From: Desulforudis sp.
GTDB taxonomy: Bacteria > Bacillota > Desulfotomaculia > Desulfotomaculales > Desulforudaceae
Direction: 5' to 3'
Assembly (NCBI GenBank): GCA_003604975.1
Contig: QZIR01000025.1
Span: 1 to 43,332 of the forward strand
DNA length: 43,332 nucleotides
The position numbers were made by a program, and so were the translations under genes. The notes beneath the pieces were generated by a model that saw only the letters and a list, made by a program, of their open reading frames with translations, was not told the origin of the DNA and ran no database searches. Numbering within the stretch: the first letter of the stretch is position 1; each line of letters starts with the position of its first letter. Below are positions 9,693 through 20,429 of this stretch, one piece after another.

Positions 9693-10373
9693 TTATTGAC
9701 CTGGGCGGCCATGGTCCGATGACCCGTAAAGGCCATGCGCCCGGATATACCCGATGACCCTGTCCGGCAGGAGCCCGGTCACCGGTTTCCCCTGGACGAG
9801 CAATGCCCTCACCTGGGAAGATGATACCTGAATCGCCACATCCGGTAAATGGATTATGCGAAATCCGTCCTCCCGTTGCCAGGTCTGCCTGGCGGGATCA
9901 TGGCGGAAAACGCCGGGCAGCCCGGCGACCCGGGCGGCCATGTCCGCAAGGGGATAGCCGGGCCGGGCGACCACGATAAGGTGGGACAGGGTGAACAGCT
10001 CGGAGTAGTGGTACCAGAGATGGATTTCGGCAAACATGTCGGCGCCGATGACCAGAAAAAACTGGCTGGCACCGAGGCGGCGATGCAGTTCCCGAAGAGT
10101 ATCGACGGTATAGGAGGGGGCGGGACGTTCAGCCTCCAGGGCGGAAACCGAAAACCTCGGGTCTTCACCCACCGCGGCCTCCAGCATGGCGAGACGGTGA
10201 CCGAAGGGGGTCAGGGCGCGATCTTTGTGCGGGGGTGCGAGCGCGGGAACAAAGAGCAGCAGATCCAGATTGCAACGGTCGAGAACGGTTCGGGCCACGG
10301 CCAGATGACCTTCATGCACCGGATCAAAGGTGCCCCCCAGGATGCCGATTTGCTGTGCTATTTCAGGATCCAT
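9693..10373 (-). CDS. nadD: Nicotinate-nucleotide adenylyltransferase
   Basis: This 226-aa protein joins nicotinate mononucleotide to AMP from ATP, making deamido-NAD in NAD biosynthesis. The N-terminal motif GILGGTFDPVHEGHLAVA carries the nucleotidyltransferase GxFxPxHxGH signature. Near the C-terminus SSSQVRALL matches the family SSTxIR motif. The frame is open to 10460, but ATG at 10373 (protein start MDPEIAQQIG) gives the normal family length and has GGAAGGGG upstream. It sits between proA and the EndoQ-helicase gene. The order obgE-proB-proA-nadD is common in delta-proteobacteria. The rsfS gene that often follows nadD is absent here. Confidence 0.93.
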   Translation of the reverse strand: MDPEIAQQIGILGGTFDPVHEGHLAVARTVLDRCNLDLLLFVPALAPPHKDRALTPFGHRLAMLEAAVGEDPRFSVSALEAERPAPSYTVDTLRELHRRLGASQFFLVIGADMFAEIHLWYHYSELFTLSHLIVVARPGYPLADMAARVAGLPGVFRHDPARQTWQREDGFRIIHLPDVAIQVSSSQVRALLVQGKPVTGLLPDRVIGYIRAHGLYGSSDHGRPGQ

Positions 10374-10482
10374 TCGCCACACCCCTTCCTGACTGATACC
10401 CATCGGGGTCGTACAAACACGCTTCGCAAGAAGGAGCGTACGGCAGCCAGCCGATACCAAGACCGACCCTGATCAGGAACAG

Positions 10483-11748
10483 CTACGCCCGGACCTCGCC
10501 GTCACCGTAGACAATGAATTTCCTGGTGGTCAGTTCCTCAAGGCCCATGGGGCCGTAGGCATGCAGCTTGGTGGTCGAGATGCCGATTTCCGCACCCAGA
10601 CCGAACTGGCCGCCGTCATTGAACCTGGTGGAGGCATTGACCATCACCGCCGAAGCGTCCACCTCGCGCAGAAAGCGCTGGGCATTAGCATAGGAGCGAG
10701 TCACGATCACCTCGGTATGCTGGGAACCGTATTGCTCTATGTACCGCATGGCCTCGTCCATACTGTCCACCACCTTGACCGCCAGGATCAGATCCAGAAA
10801 TTCGGTGCCCCAGTCGCCGTCGGCGGCCGCGGTCATCTCCGGCACGATGGCCTTGCTCCGTGGACAGCCGCGCAGTTCCACCCCGGCCTCCCGCAGGGCG
10901 GCGGCCATTGCCGGCAGCAACGACGGGGCAATCCCGCGGTGCACCAGGAGCCCTTCCAGGGCGTTGCAGACCCCGGGCCGTTGCACTTTACCGTTTATGC
11001 AGATTCTGACCGCCATGTCGATATCCGCATCCTGATCCACGTAAACATGGCAGACCCCCTTGTAGTGCTTGAGTACCGGGATCCGCGAGTTTTCCGCGAC
11101 GAAACGGATCAGTCCCTCCCCGCCCCGGGGGATGATGAGGTCGATGGACTCTTCCTGGACCAGGAGCACGTTCACCGCCTCGCGATCGGTGAAGGGAATC
11201 ACCTGCACGCAGGCCGGATCAAGGCCTTCCGCGGCCAGGGCCTCTTGCAGGACTCCCGCCAGGGCCAGGTTGGAATGAATGGCCTCGGAACCGCCGCGCA
11301 GCAGTACCGCGTTGCCGGCCTTGAGGCACAGGGCCGCCGCGTCGATGGTCACGTTGGGCCGGGACTCGTAGATCATCCCCACCACCCCGAGGGGGACCCG
11401 CATCCGGCCCACGGTGATGCCGCTGGGCCTACGCTTCATCTGTTCGACCTGGCCGACCGGGTCGGGCAGGGCCGCCACTTCGCGCAGCCCCTGCACCATG
11501 GAGTTGATCACTTTTTCACTCAACGCCAGCCGGTCGAGCATGGCCGGGGACAGCCCCTTGCCTCTGCCGGCGGCAAGATCAAGCTCATTCTCCGCCGCAA
11601 TCGCCTCGCGGCGGGCGAGGAGCGCCTCGGCGGTCCTGAGCAGCACCCGGTCTTTGACCGGGGAAGGCACGGCGGCCAGGGGCCGGGATGCAGCCCTGGC
11701 TTTTTTCGCCATCTCGATCACCGATGCCCTGATGTCCTTGCTTTCCAT
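10483..11748 (-). CDS. proA: Gamma-glutamyl phosphate reductase
   Basis: This 421-aa cytoplasmic enzyme reduces gamma-glutamyl phosphate to glutamate semialdehyde with NADPH, the second step of proline synthesis. Recognisable blocks are VPLGVVGMIYESRPNVT, LRGGSEAIHSN and IPRGGEGLI. The catalytic Cys lies in PGVCNALE, and ASTRFNDGGQFGLGAEIGIST is near the C-terminus. The length is normal. Two ATGs stand in tandem directly after the proB stop. I chose the second (11748), because the AAAGGAG inside the proB tail is then 6 nt away. It forms an operon with proB, whose unstable product it uses. Confidence 0.96.
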   Translation of the reverse strand: MESKDIRASVIEMAKKARAASRPLAAVPSPVKDRVLLRTAEALLARREAIAAENELDLAAGRGKGLSPAMLDRLALSEKVINSMVQGLREVAALPDPVGQVEQMKRRPSGITVGRMRVPLGVVGMIYESRPNVTIDAAALCLKAGNAVLLRGGSEAIHSNLALAGVLQEALAAEGLDPACVQVIPFTDREAVNVLLVQEESIDLIIPRGGEGLIRFVAENSRIPVLKHYKGVCHVYVDQDADIDMAVRICINGKVQRPGVCNALEGLLVHRGIAPSLLPAMAAALREAGVELRGCPRSKAIVPEMTAAADGDWGTEFLDLILAVKVVDSMDEAMRYIEQYGSQHTEVIVTRSYANAQRFLREVDASAVMVNASTRFNDGGQFGLGAEIGISTTKLHAYGPMGLEELTTRKFIVYGDGEVRA

Positions 11749-11751
11749 CAT

Positions 11752-14009
<2,258 letters not shown>

Positions 14010-14010
14010 T

Positions 14011-14042
14011 CACCCCATCCCTCTCCCAGGGGGAGAGAGGGT
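14011..14042 (-). repeat. Hairpin of the dispersed CCCTCTCCC / GGGAGAG type in the obgE leader
   Basis: CTCTCCC (14021-14027) pairs with GGGAGAG (14031-14037) around a 3-nt loop, preceded by CACCCCATCC. Short C-rich hairpins of this kind are scattered between genes in many proteobacterial genomes. It lies within 20-40 nt upstream of the obgE start and could affect its ribosome access. Only one copy is seen in this window. Confidence 0.5.
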
Positions 14043-14052
14043 TTCCACCCCC

Positions 14053-14095
14053 AAAAAAAAACTCGACCATCAAGCAGGCTTGAGGTCGAGTTTTT
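14053..14095 (-). terminator. Strong bidirectional intrinsic terminator after rpmA
   Basis: AACTCGACC and GGTCGAGTT form a GC-containing stem (about 14060-14068 with 14084-14092), extended by TCAAG/CTTGA around a CAGG loop with one bulged A. An A-run on the left and T-run on the right flank it, so it should work on either strand. On the minus strand it ends the rplU-rpmA transcript before obgE. Confidence 0.8.
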
Positions 14096-14105
14096 CTACT
14101 CTCTC

Positions 14106-14130
14106 AAATCAGGTCACCGGGACCTGATTT
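14106..14130. other. Perfect 10-bp inverted repeat between rpmA and obgE
   Basis: AAATCAGGTC (14106-14115) and GACCTGATTT (14121-14130) are perfect complements around a 5-nt loop. There is no T-run on either side, so this is more like an operator or an RNA processing hairpin than a terminator. A smaller palindrome CCGAAATTCGG follows at 14145-14155. Confidence 0.6.
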
Positions 14131-14167
14131 CAGCAGGATCCTCTCCGAAATTCGGATCGGCCGAAAC

Positions 14168-14425
14168 TTATTGGGGGGGATACACACTCACCCGTTTGCG
14201 GTTGCTGCCGAAGGATTCAAATTTGACCACGCCGTCGATCTTGGCGAACAGGGTATAATCCTTGCCGCAGCCGACATTGGCGCCGGGATGAATCTTCGTG
14301 CCTACCTGGCGCACCAGAATATTGCCGGCCTTGACCACCTGGTCGCCGAACCGTTTCACGCCGCGCCGCTGTCCTTTACTGTCGCGGCCGTTCCGTGAAC
14401 TGCCGCCCGCCTTTTTATGTGCCAT
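14168..14425 (-). CDS. rpmA: 50S ribosomal protein L27
   Basis: This 85-aa basic protein sits near the peptidyl-transferase centre of the 50S subunit. The N-terminus [20 protein letters not shown] and the block [19 protein letters not shown] are diagnostic. There is no N-terminal extension of the kind cleaved in Firmicutes. It follows rplU by 30 nt on the same strand and is followed by the strong terminator at 14053-14095. Confidence 0.98.
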   Translation of the reverse strand: MAHKKAGGSSRNGRDSKGQRRGVKRFGDQVVKAGNILVRQVGTKIHPGANVGCGKDYTLFAKIDGVVKFESFGSNRKRVSVYPPQ

Positions 14426-14455
14426 GCTGGTATCCTCTTATCTCTCGATTCAAAA

Positions 14456-14767
14456 TCAGGCCGCAATTTCTTCGATAACCAGGGCGGTGAAGTGCTGGCG
14501 ATGGCCGCGCTTCAAACGATAGCCCTGCCGCCGCCGTTTCTTGAAGACAACGACCTTCTTTGCCTTGCCCTGCTCGGCGATCTTGGCAACAACCTTGGCA
14601 CCGGAAACCACCGGGGTGCCGATCTTGACATCCTCGCCGTCAACAACCATCAGGATGTCGGCCAACTCCACGGTGTCACCGACATTGCCCGCCAGTTTTT
14701 CCACGTGCAGTTTATCACCGGGAGCCACCTGATACTGTTTGCCGCCGGTGCGAATGATAGCGTACAT
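14456..14767 (-). CDS. rplU: 50S ribosomal protein L21
   Basis: This 103-aa ribosomal protein binds 23S rRNA and contacts L20. It begins [18 protein letters not shown] and carries [17 protein letters not shown] near the C-terminus, both typical of L21. A GGAGG lies just before the ATG at 14767. The same reading frame is open for a long way upstream, but that part runs through the barrel gene and its spacer and is not part of L21. It is the first gene of the L21-L27 unit, with promoter-like sequence at 14817-14853. Confidence 0.98.
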   Translation of the reverse strand: MYAIIRTGGKQYQVAPGDKLHVEKLAGNVGDTVELADILMVVDGEDVKIGTPVVSGAKVVAKIAEQGKAKKVVVFKKRRRQGYRLKRGHRQHFTALVIEEIAA

Positions 14768-14816
14768 GAAGTCCTCCATATAGAACAAGCTCAAGTCAAT
14801 ATGCTTTGTTGGCAGA

Positions 14817-14853
14817 ATTATAAATATAACTACAAAACGGCAACAACTGTCAA
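14817..14853 (-). promoter_or_regulatory. Candidate sigma70 promoter for rplU-rpmA
   Basis: Read on the minus strand, a perfect TTGACA (14848-14853) lies upstream of TATATT (14823-14828, 19-nt spacer) and of a perfect TATAAT (14817-14822). The TATAAT also pairs with TTGTTG at 14841-14846 (18-nt spacer). The AT-rich spacer and its position about 50-85 nt before the rplU start fit a strong ribosomal-protein promoter. Which hexamer pair is used cannot be decided by eye. Confidence 0.55.
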
Positions 14854-14876
14854 GAGCAAATTTATATTTTGTCGGA

Positions 14877-16127
14877 TCAGAAATAGTACCGGTACTCCAG
14901 GGCAACGCGCAGAGGCTGCATCCCCAGCTCCGAGCCCATGGACTGGGCGTCCGGCTCCTTCCCCGCTGGCAGGGTGACCTGCAACGCCAGCTCCGCCTCA
15001 TCGGCCAGGGAATAGACCGCGTAGCAGGAAACCGAATGGGAATGATCCGACCAGTTGCGCAGAAAGAGCAGCTCGCCGGTGAGCAGCGGCGAAAACTCGT
15101 AGCCCATGGCAAAGGCCGAGTAGTGTTGGCCCAGGTAGCCCGGCGCAAGGGCGCTGGATGCGAGGGCCTGGTCCGCCTCCGCAATGGAGTCGTAGCCGAA
15201 GGAATTGTACATCTGCTCCAGGCGTACGGTGAGACTGCTGGCAAAACGGTGTTCCAGGCCAACGCTCAACACAGAGCCGCTGGAATCCGTGTCCTGATGG
15301 CTGTCGCGAAAGTGCCCTTCGGCCCGAAGGCCGAGCCAGTCGTTCAACTCGCCCTGCAGGGAGGCACCGACAATATTGTCTTCCCGGACCACGCCCGCCA
15401 GCATGCCCCACTCAAGACGGCCGGCCGATCGGACATAACGGCCCAGGAGCGAGGTGTGCTGCCAATCCGGCTCCCGGCGCCAGCCGTTGGCCGAATCGGG
15501 GTCCTCCTCATAGCCCAGGACACCGACCAGCGAAAACTGGGTGAGGTCGGCCAGCCGGTGTTCATATCTGAGGGCGTCGACCCCGGGTTTGTAGACGCGG
15601 TAGAACTGCTGCGGAGCAAAGGGCGCGAAGAAATCATTGGGACTGAACGAGGAGGTGACCGTGAACTGCACCGGCTGCCGGCCCAGGGTCAGGGCGCTCC
15701 TCTCCGTACCCCAGGTCAGGGAGCCGGTATCCAGGACCAGGTCGGCCCGGGTGTTGCCGCTTTCGTGCTGCTCCTGGGAAAACAGGGAGCTGCGCTCGAC
15801 ATCGGACGGCGCAAAGCCCCCCGTCGGGAAGACTGAGCGCACGGTCCGGATATTCTGCAGGATATTCAGCCGGCACCGCAGCCGCTCGCCGGCATAGCCG
15901 TCGGCAAGAAGGCGCAGGTCGCCGCTCCACAACACGTCATGGCGCTCACCAGCCAGCCAGCTATTCCCGGGGTTGACTGCCGCCCCCAGCCCGGCATTGA
16001 ACGATCCACTGACACTGAGACCGTACTCCTCCCCGGTGAACTGATACAGGGCCAATCCCTGCACCGGATCGAGGACCAGGACAAGGAAGAGGAGCGCGGC
16101 CGGTGACCTGCGCGGCAATCTGCTCAC
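14877..16127 (-). CDS. Outer-membrane beta-barrel protein of the ABC operon
   Basis: This 416-aa protein starts with a basic, hydrophobic signal peptide (RRSPAALLFLVLVLDPVQG). It then has alternating amphipathic strands rich in aromatic residues and ends in RYYF, a terminal Phe signal for BAM-dependent outer-membrane insertion. I do not recognise a named family; it resembles alginate-export or phosphate-porin-like barrels only in general character. Its start overlaps the ABC ATPase stop by 4 nt (ATGA), making it the last gene of the five-gene operon. Context suggests it receives or passes on the substrate moved by the FtsX-type transporter. That is inference. Confidence 0.75.
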   Translation of the reverse strand: MSRLPRRSPAALLFLVLVLDPVQGLALYQFTGEEYGLSVSGSFNAGLGAAVNPGNSWLAGERHDVLWSGDLRLLADGYAGERLRCRLNILQNIRTVRSVFPTGGFAPSDVERSSLFSQEQHESGNTRADLVLDTGSLTWGTERSALTLGRQPVQFTVTSSFSPNDFFAPFAPQQFYRVYKPGVDALRYEHRLADLTQFSLVGVLGYEEDPDSANGWRREPDWQHTSLLGRYVRSAGRLEWGMLAGVVREDNIVGASLQGELNDWLGLRAEGHFRDSHQDTDSSGSVLSVGLEHRFASSLTVRLEQMYNSFGYDSIAEADQALASSALAPGYLGQHYSAFAMGYEFSPLLTGELLFLRNWSDHSHSVSCYAVYSLADEAELALQVTLPAGKEPDAQSMGSELGMQPLRVALEYRYYF

Positions 16128-16819
16128 TTCCTGCCCTCGTCTGCCGCCAGCCGTCCGTCCCGCAGACGGATCAGCCGCCGGGCCCGGTCCATGACCCGCT
16201 GGTCATGGGTGGAAAAGAGAAAGGTCACCCCCTTGTCCCGGTTGAGCTGCTCCATCAGGTCCAGGATGGTGGCCGCCGCCTCGGAATCGACGTTGGCGGT
16301 GGGCTCGTCCGCCAGGACAATGGCGGGTTCTGAAACCACGGCCCGGGCGATGGCCACCCGCTGCTGCTGACCGCCGGACAGCTCGTCGGGCCGACGGTCG
16401 GCATAGTCGGCCATGCCCACCTCGCGCAGTACGGCCATGACCCGTTCCTTTCGCTCAGCAAGCGGGACGTTCTGCAGGGCCAGGACAAACTCGGCGTTCT
16501 CGTAGGCGGTGAGGACCGGGATCAGGTTGTAGGACTGGAAGACAAAGCCCACCCGGTCCCGGCGGAAACGGGACAGCGCTCCCCGGCTCAGTTCCGCCAG
16601 ATTGCGCCCTTCCAGGTACACCGCGCCCTCGGTGGGCGCGTCCAGGGCGCCGATCATGTTAAGAATGGTGGTTTTGCCCGAACCGGAGGGGCCGCACAGG
16701 GCGCTGAACTCCCCGGCCCGGATATCCAGGTCCAGCCGATCCACCGCCCTGACCTCGACATTGCCCTGCCGGTACACCCTGCTCACCCCGGCAAGGCGGA
16801 CAATCTGCTCCTCGTTCAT
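16124..16819 (-). CDS. ABC transporter ATP-binding protein (LolD/MacB type)
   Basis: This 231-aa ATPase has Walker A CGPSGSGKTT (from residue 42), signature LSGGQQQRVAIARA, Walker B IVLADEPTANVD and the switch His in STHDQRVM. The sequence and length fit the LolD/MacB/FtsE group that energises FtsX-type permeases. It starts one base after the upstream permease stop and overlaps the barrel gene downstream. With the two permeases it should form a membrane complex driving mechanotransmission-type export of lipid or lipoprotein. Confidence 0.93.
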   Translation of the reverse strand: MNEEQIVRLAGVSRVYRQGNVEVRAVDRLDLDIRAGEFSALCGPSGSGKTTILNMIGALDAPTEGAVYLEGRNLAELSRGALSRFRRDRVGFVFQSYNLIPVLTAYENAEFVLALQNVPLAERKERVMAVLREVGMADYADRRPDELSGGQQQRVAIARAVVSEPAIVLADEPTANVDSEAAATILDLMEQLNRDKGVTFLFSTHDQRVMDRARRLIRLRDGRLAADEGRK

Positions 16820-16820
16820 C

Positions 16821-18062
16821 TCATTTCTCCTTGATGCTCTGGGCCGGCAGGACCCGCCCGGCGCGGATGGCCGGATAGATGCCCGCGGCCAGGGTCAGCA
16901 GAAAAACAGAGGCGAGGATGGCCAGCGCGCTCTCCCGAAACAGCCGCAGTTTAAGCACCGGGTCGACCAGGACCCCGCCGGCGCTGTAGTCCTCGCCCAC
17001 CAGACCGCTGAGATCGATGCCGGTCCGGCTCATGTAATAGAACCAGGGCGCGGTGAGCACGATCCCCAGCACCACCCCCAGGCAGCCGAGCCACAGGGAT
17101 TCCACCAGGACCAGCCGCGCCACCTGGGACGGCGCCATGCCCACAGCCAGCATGATCCCGAACTCCCGGCCCCGCTCCAGCACGCTCATCAGCATGGTGT
17201 TCATGATCCCGGCGGCAATCACCAATCCCACCAGCAGCTGCATCAGGTAGTTGAACAGCCGGTCCACGGCGATGAGGCCGGCCAGGTCCGCCTGGGTTTC
17301 GCGCCAGGTCAGGACTTCCATTTCCTGCCCGCTGCTCAGCTTGCCAGCCAGGGTCGCGCGGATGTCCGCCACCCGCCGCAGGTCATCGGTGTACACTGCC
17401 AGAAGCGTTGCCCCGCCCGGTCCATAGCCCAGGGTCTGGCGCAGCCGGTTAAGTGGCACAAGGACAATACCGGAATCCGCCGCATGGTCGCCGGTGCGGA
17501 ACACCCCGCTGATCCGCAACAGCTCGCTGGCCAACTCGCCGTCCTTGTCGGTGACGGTGATGACCATCTTCCGGCCCGGCCGCAGATTGAGCTTTTTCGC
17601 CATTTCCGCGCCGATCAGCGCGCCGCGGCCGTCCGCTTCGGCAAAAAGGCTGCCTGCGACAACGGAGCGCAGGAAAAAATTATGCTCCGTGCCCTCCAGG
17701 GCCGGATCAATGCCCATGAACATCCCGCCCGCGCTTTTGGCCCCGGCCGCAAACATGGCCTGGCCCATGATTCGGGGATAGGCGCCGGTGACCCGGGGCA
17801 GCCCGGCGGCCGTATCCCGCAGCCCACCGGCATCCCGCAGCCAGCGGGAGAGGCTCGGCCGGTCGTTGTACCCCTCCTCGGCCACGCTCACATGACCGAG
17901 GCCCATGATCGTGCTGGTGTTGATCATATTGGTATAGGAATAATCGCCGGAGCCGGTGAGGGTGACCGCCAGGAAAATGCCGAGGGCCACGGACAGCGAA
18001 GTGATCAGGGTCCGCCGTCGATTGCGCGATAAGCTCCGCCAGGCCATGGTATTGAGTCGCAT
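16821..18062 (-). CDS. FtsX/LolE-type ABC permease, second of pair
   Basis: This 413-aa inner-membrane protein has an N-terminal transmembrane helix (LITSLSVALGIFLAVTLTGS), a large periplasmic MacB-like domain (about 45-280) and three C-terminal helices. The FtsX hallmark MLMSVLERGREFGIMLAVG lies between them. The frame is open to 18206, but that extension overlaps the preceding gene. I therefore chose ATG at 18062, 8 nt after that gene stops, giving MRLNTMAWRSLSRNRRRT. It is paired with a similar but not identical permease, suggesting a heterodimer like LolC/LolE. Confidence 0.9.
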   Translation of the reverse strand: MRLNTMAWRSLSRNRRRTLITSLSVALGIFLAVTLTGSGDYSYTNMINTSTIMGLGHVSVAEEGYNDRPSLSRWLRDAGGLRDTAAGLPRVTGAYPRIMGQAMFAAGAKSAGGMFMGIDPALEGTEHNFFLRSVVAGSLFAEADGRGALIGAEMAKKLNLRPGRKMVITVTDKDGELASELLRISGVFRTGDHAADSGIVLVPLNRLRQTLGYGPGGATLLAVYTDDLRRVADIRATLAGKLSSGQEMEVLTWRETQADLAGLIAVDRLFNYLMQLLVGLVIAAGIMNTMLMSVLERGREFGIMLAVGMAPSQVARLVLVESLWLGCLGVVLGIVLTAPWFYYMSRTGIDLSGLVGEDYSAGGVLVDPVLKLRLFRESALAILASVFLLTLAAGIYPAIRAGRVLPAQSIKEK

Positions 18063-18070
18063 GGTCGGGC

Positions 18071-19294
18071 CTACCGGTGATGGATGGCCCGGACCGGGCT
18101 GAGCAGGGCCGCCTTCAGCGCCGGATAGCAGATGGCGACAAGGCCCACGATATAGAGAAAGAGGATCGGCAACAGGACGGAGGCCGGGGTGACCCGGCAA
18201 TACCACTGCGGCTCAAAGGCCACCCCGGCGATGGTGGAGGACTCCTTGACCAGGAAGGAGAAATCCAGCGGTTTTTTGGCAAAATAGAAAGAGACGGGCA
18301 GGCCCGCGGCCAGGGCAAGCAGCGAGGCCAGCGTTATCTGGAGCAGGGTTTCCCATACCACCAGGCCGAAGAGGCGGACCCCGGAAAAGCCGATGGCCTT
18401 CATCACCCCGAACATCGGGATCCGCTCAAAGACCCCCATGAGCATGGCGTTCATAGTCAGCATCCCCACCGCGGCATAGATGATCAGGAGCATGATGGCC
18501 AGCGAGACGTCGGACAGGTCAAGGAGCCGGGCCAGGGTCGGCTGCAGCTGCCGCCAGCTTTTCACCTCCAGATCCGGAAACAGCCCGGCAAGCGTTTCCG
18601 TTGCCGTGTCCAGGGGCAGGGCCGGGTCGGCGCGCAGCAGCACGATCTCGTGCGCCCCCGCCTCCAGGGCGAAAAAGTCCCGGAAGTCCGCGGCCGGCAT
18701 GAACAGGCCCGCCCGGTCGATCCCCTGCCCCACCGATTTCAGGATCCCCCGGACCGTAAAGAGGTCATTGGCCATGGAGCCGTCTGCGGCCTGGCCGACC
18801 AGCACCAGCTCATCGCCGGGCCGCACGTCCAGGATGACCGCCAGTTGCTGGCCAAGGACCACGCCCCGGCGCTCGCCGGGGACAAGCCAGCTCCCTGCTT
18901 TGATATGGCGGTGCAGGCGCACTACCCGCGCCTCGACCTCCGGCTCGATTCCGCGGATGGCGACCCCGGCGGAATTCTCTTTTGCCGCGGCCAGGCCGCC
19001 GCCGAGCAGCCGTGCCGACCCGGTGAATCCGGCCGCTTCAGCCCGGAGGAGAGCAGCCGCCGGATCAGGAATACGAGTGTACAGGTCGGGATCGTCGCGA
19101 TAGCCCGGCGCATGCATCTGCACTTCCCCCATCTCCATGGAGACGACGTTGGTCTCCATGGCCTGCATCCATCCCTCCAGCAAGCCGGCATAAAAGATCA
19201 TGATCGCCCCGGCAAAGGCCATGGCCAGGATCGTCACCCAGGTCCGGTGACGGTAGCGGCGGATGTTCTTCCAGGCAAGGCTCAGCACCAGCAT
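18071..19294 (-). CDS. FtsX/LolC-type ABC permease, first of pair
   Basis: This 407-aa inner-membrane protein begins LSLAWKNIRRYRHRTWVT, followed by a transmembrane helix, a periplasmic domain (about 45-265) and three C-terminal helices. The FtsX-like block MLMGVFERIPMFGVMKAIG is present. It lies 3 nt after the LolA-like gene and 8 nt before the second permease. The two permeases share layout and differ mainly in the periplasmic domain, as expected for a heterodimer with one ATPase gene. Confidence 0.9.
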   Translation of the reverse strand: MLVLSLAWKNIRRYRHRTWVTILAMAFAGAIMIFYAGLLEGWMQAMETNVVSMEMGEVQMHAPGYRDDPDLYTRIPDPAAALLRAEAAGFTGSARLLGGGLAAAKENSAGVAIRGIEPEVEARVVRLHRHIKAGSWLVPGERRGVVLGQQLAVILDVRPGDELVLVGQAADGSMANDLFTVRGILKSVGQGIDRAGLFMPAADFRDFFALEAGAHEIVLLRADPALPLDTATETLAGLFPDLEVKSWRQLQPTLARLLDLSDVSLAIMLLIIYAAVGMLTMNAMLMGVFERIPMFGVMKAIGFSGVRLFGLVVWETLLQITLASLLALAAGLPVSFYFAKKPLDFSFLVKESSTIAGVAFEPQWYCRVTPASVLLPILFLYIVGLVAICYPALKAALLSPVRAIHHR

Positions 19295-19297
19295 GGG

Positions 19298-20113
19298 CTA
19301 CATCCTGCGCAGCTGCATCAGGGAAAACAGCGAATCCGGGAGGTCGACGTCGAAATCAATGGCCTGGTAGGTCATCTCGGTGAATTCACCGGGCTTGTCC
19401 GCGGGCACCATGCGCAGAACCACCGGCAGCAGCCGACCGCCCATCTCCCGGATATCGAGAAAATCCAGAGTGCGGGCCAGGGTCATCTCCTCGTCATAGT
19501 AGCGGGAGACGAGAGGCAGCAGGTCGCCGGCCCGGACGACGATGACGATCTTGCCCCAGACCACCGGGGCTTCGGGTTTGGGAATCAGGGCGAACTCGAC
19601 GATCTCCTGACCGTCGAGGGTTCCCTCAATGGTGATTTCCGGGTCATAGTCCTCGGCCAGGCGTGACTCCTTGACCAGGTCGTCGTTGGTGAAGTGGCTG
19701 CCCATCCAGGAGCCCATCATCATCCCCGTGGTCAGGCGGATCACCCGGTCGGTCTTGGGCAGGTAAGTGTAGAGGGTATCGTCGTTCTTGAGGCTGACCG
19801 TGCCCTTTTCCTTGAGCGGCGAGACAATGCGGACCAGGGATTTCTCCCGCCCCTTGGTCCAGCTTTCCATGACCATGGTCCGGGTATAGTGCTCGGTCTT
19901 GACCACCATCCGCAGGGTGGCGGTGGAGGAGGTGGAGCGCCACAGGTCGTCGATCCGGGCGAGGATCTCACGGGCCCGTTCCGTTTCTCCGTTGGCGGCA
20001 TCCGCCATCCTGCACAGCGGACCGAAAACGACCAGGGCAAAAAGAAGAAGGAAAAGCCCCGCGCTCCGTACCGACGGCCGCCCCGTCCCCCTTTTTGCTC
20101 CACTGTCCGGCAT
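19298..20113 (-). CDS. Periplasmic outer-membrane lipoprotein-sorting protein (LolA-like)
   Basis: This 271-aa secreted protein has a signal peptide (SVRSAGLFLLLFALVVFG, cleavage probably near MADA-AN). The mature part looks like the LolA_like family: SWTKGREKSLVRIVSPL, DTLYTYLPKTDRVIRLT and GSWMGSHFTNDDLVKES. Such proteins have an open half-barrel that shields acyl chains in the periplasm. The frame extends to 20161, but ATG at 20113 has AAAGGAG 5 nt upstream and gives a clean signal peptide. It leads the five-gene operon. Context suggests it is the periplasmic shuttle between the FtsX pair and the barrel; the cargo is unknown. Confidence 0.88.
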   Translation of the reverse strand: MPDSGAKRGTGRPSVRSAGLFLLLFALVVFGPLCRMADAANGETERAREILARIDDLWRSTSSTATLRMVVKTEHYTRTMVMESWTKGREKSLVRIVSPLKEKGTVSLKNDDTLYTYLPKTDRVIRLTTGMMMGSWMGSHFTNDDLVKESRLAEDYDPEITIEGTLDGQEIVEFALIPKPEAPVVWGKIVIVVRAGDLLPLVSRYYDEEMTLARTLDFLDIREMGGRLLPVVLRMVPADKPGEFTEMTYQAIDFDVDLPDSLFSLMQLRRM

Positions 20114-20356
20114 ATGTTCTCCTTTGATCACGGTGCTGTTTCCTCCACGCGATTTCTCCAAATATTGTAGCCGTTCTCCGACAATTCCTCAAAAGGATAT
20201 CTGATTACCACTGAAGCTCAGCAATCCGGGAGACAGATCGGAGTCTCCGCTTACCTGAATTCTTCCGCCAACCTCAGGGGATTGAATTTTTTTCGCGCCA
20301 GAGAAGCGAAAATCATTCTGTCCCCGAATATCTATTTTCTTGCAAAAGATATCAGG

Positions 20357-20369
20357 AATAATTATCATT
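20357..20369 (+). promoter_or_regulatory. Possible Fur-like operator upstream of rubredoxin
   Basis: AATAATTATCATT matches 11 of 13 positions of the inner part of the Fur consensus (AATGATAATCATT). It lies about 60 nt upstream of the rubredoxin start, in the divergent spacer shared with the LolA-like operon. The stretch is AT-rich, so chance is a real alternative. Confidence 0.3.
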
Positions 20370-20429
20370 AAAAAACGAAGCCGGGGTTGCCTTGCGGCCC
20401 CTCCAGACACTTTTGCTCAAGGAGACACC

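Noticed and set aside
14768-15262. N-terminal extension of rplU
   Set aside because: The frame continues upstream of L21, but the protein start MYAIIRTGG with GGAGG before it is definitive, and the extension lies antiparallel to nothing functional and inside the barrel gene region.
16602-19666. Two long plus-strand frames of 476 and 529 codons
   Set aside because: Antisense to the ABC ATPase, the FtsX pair and the LolA-like gene; His/Gln/Asp-rich shadow translations.
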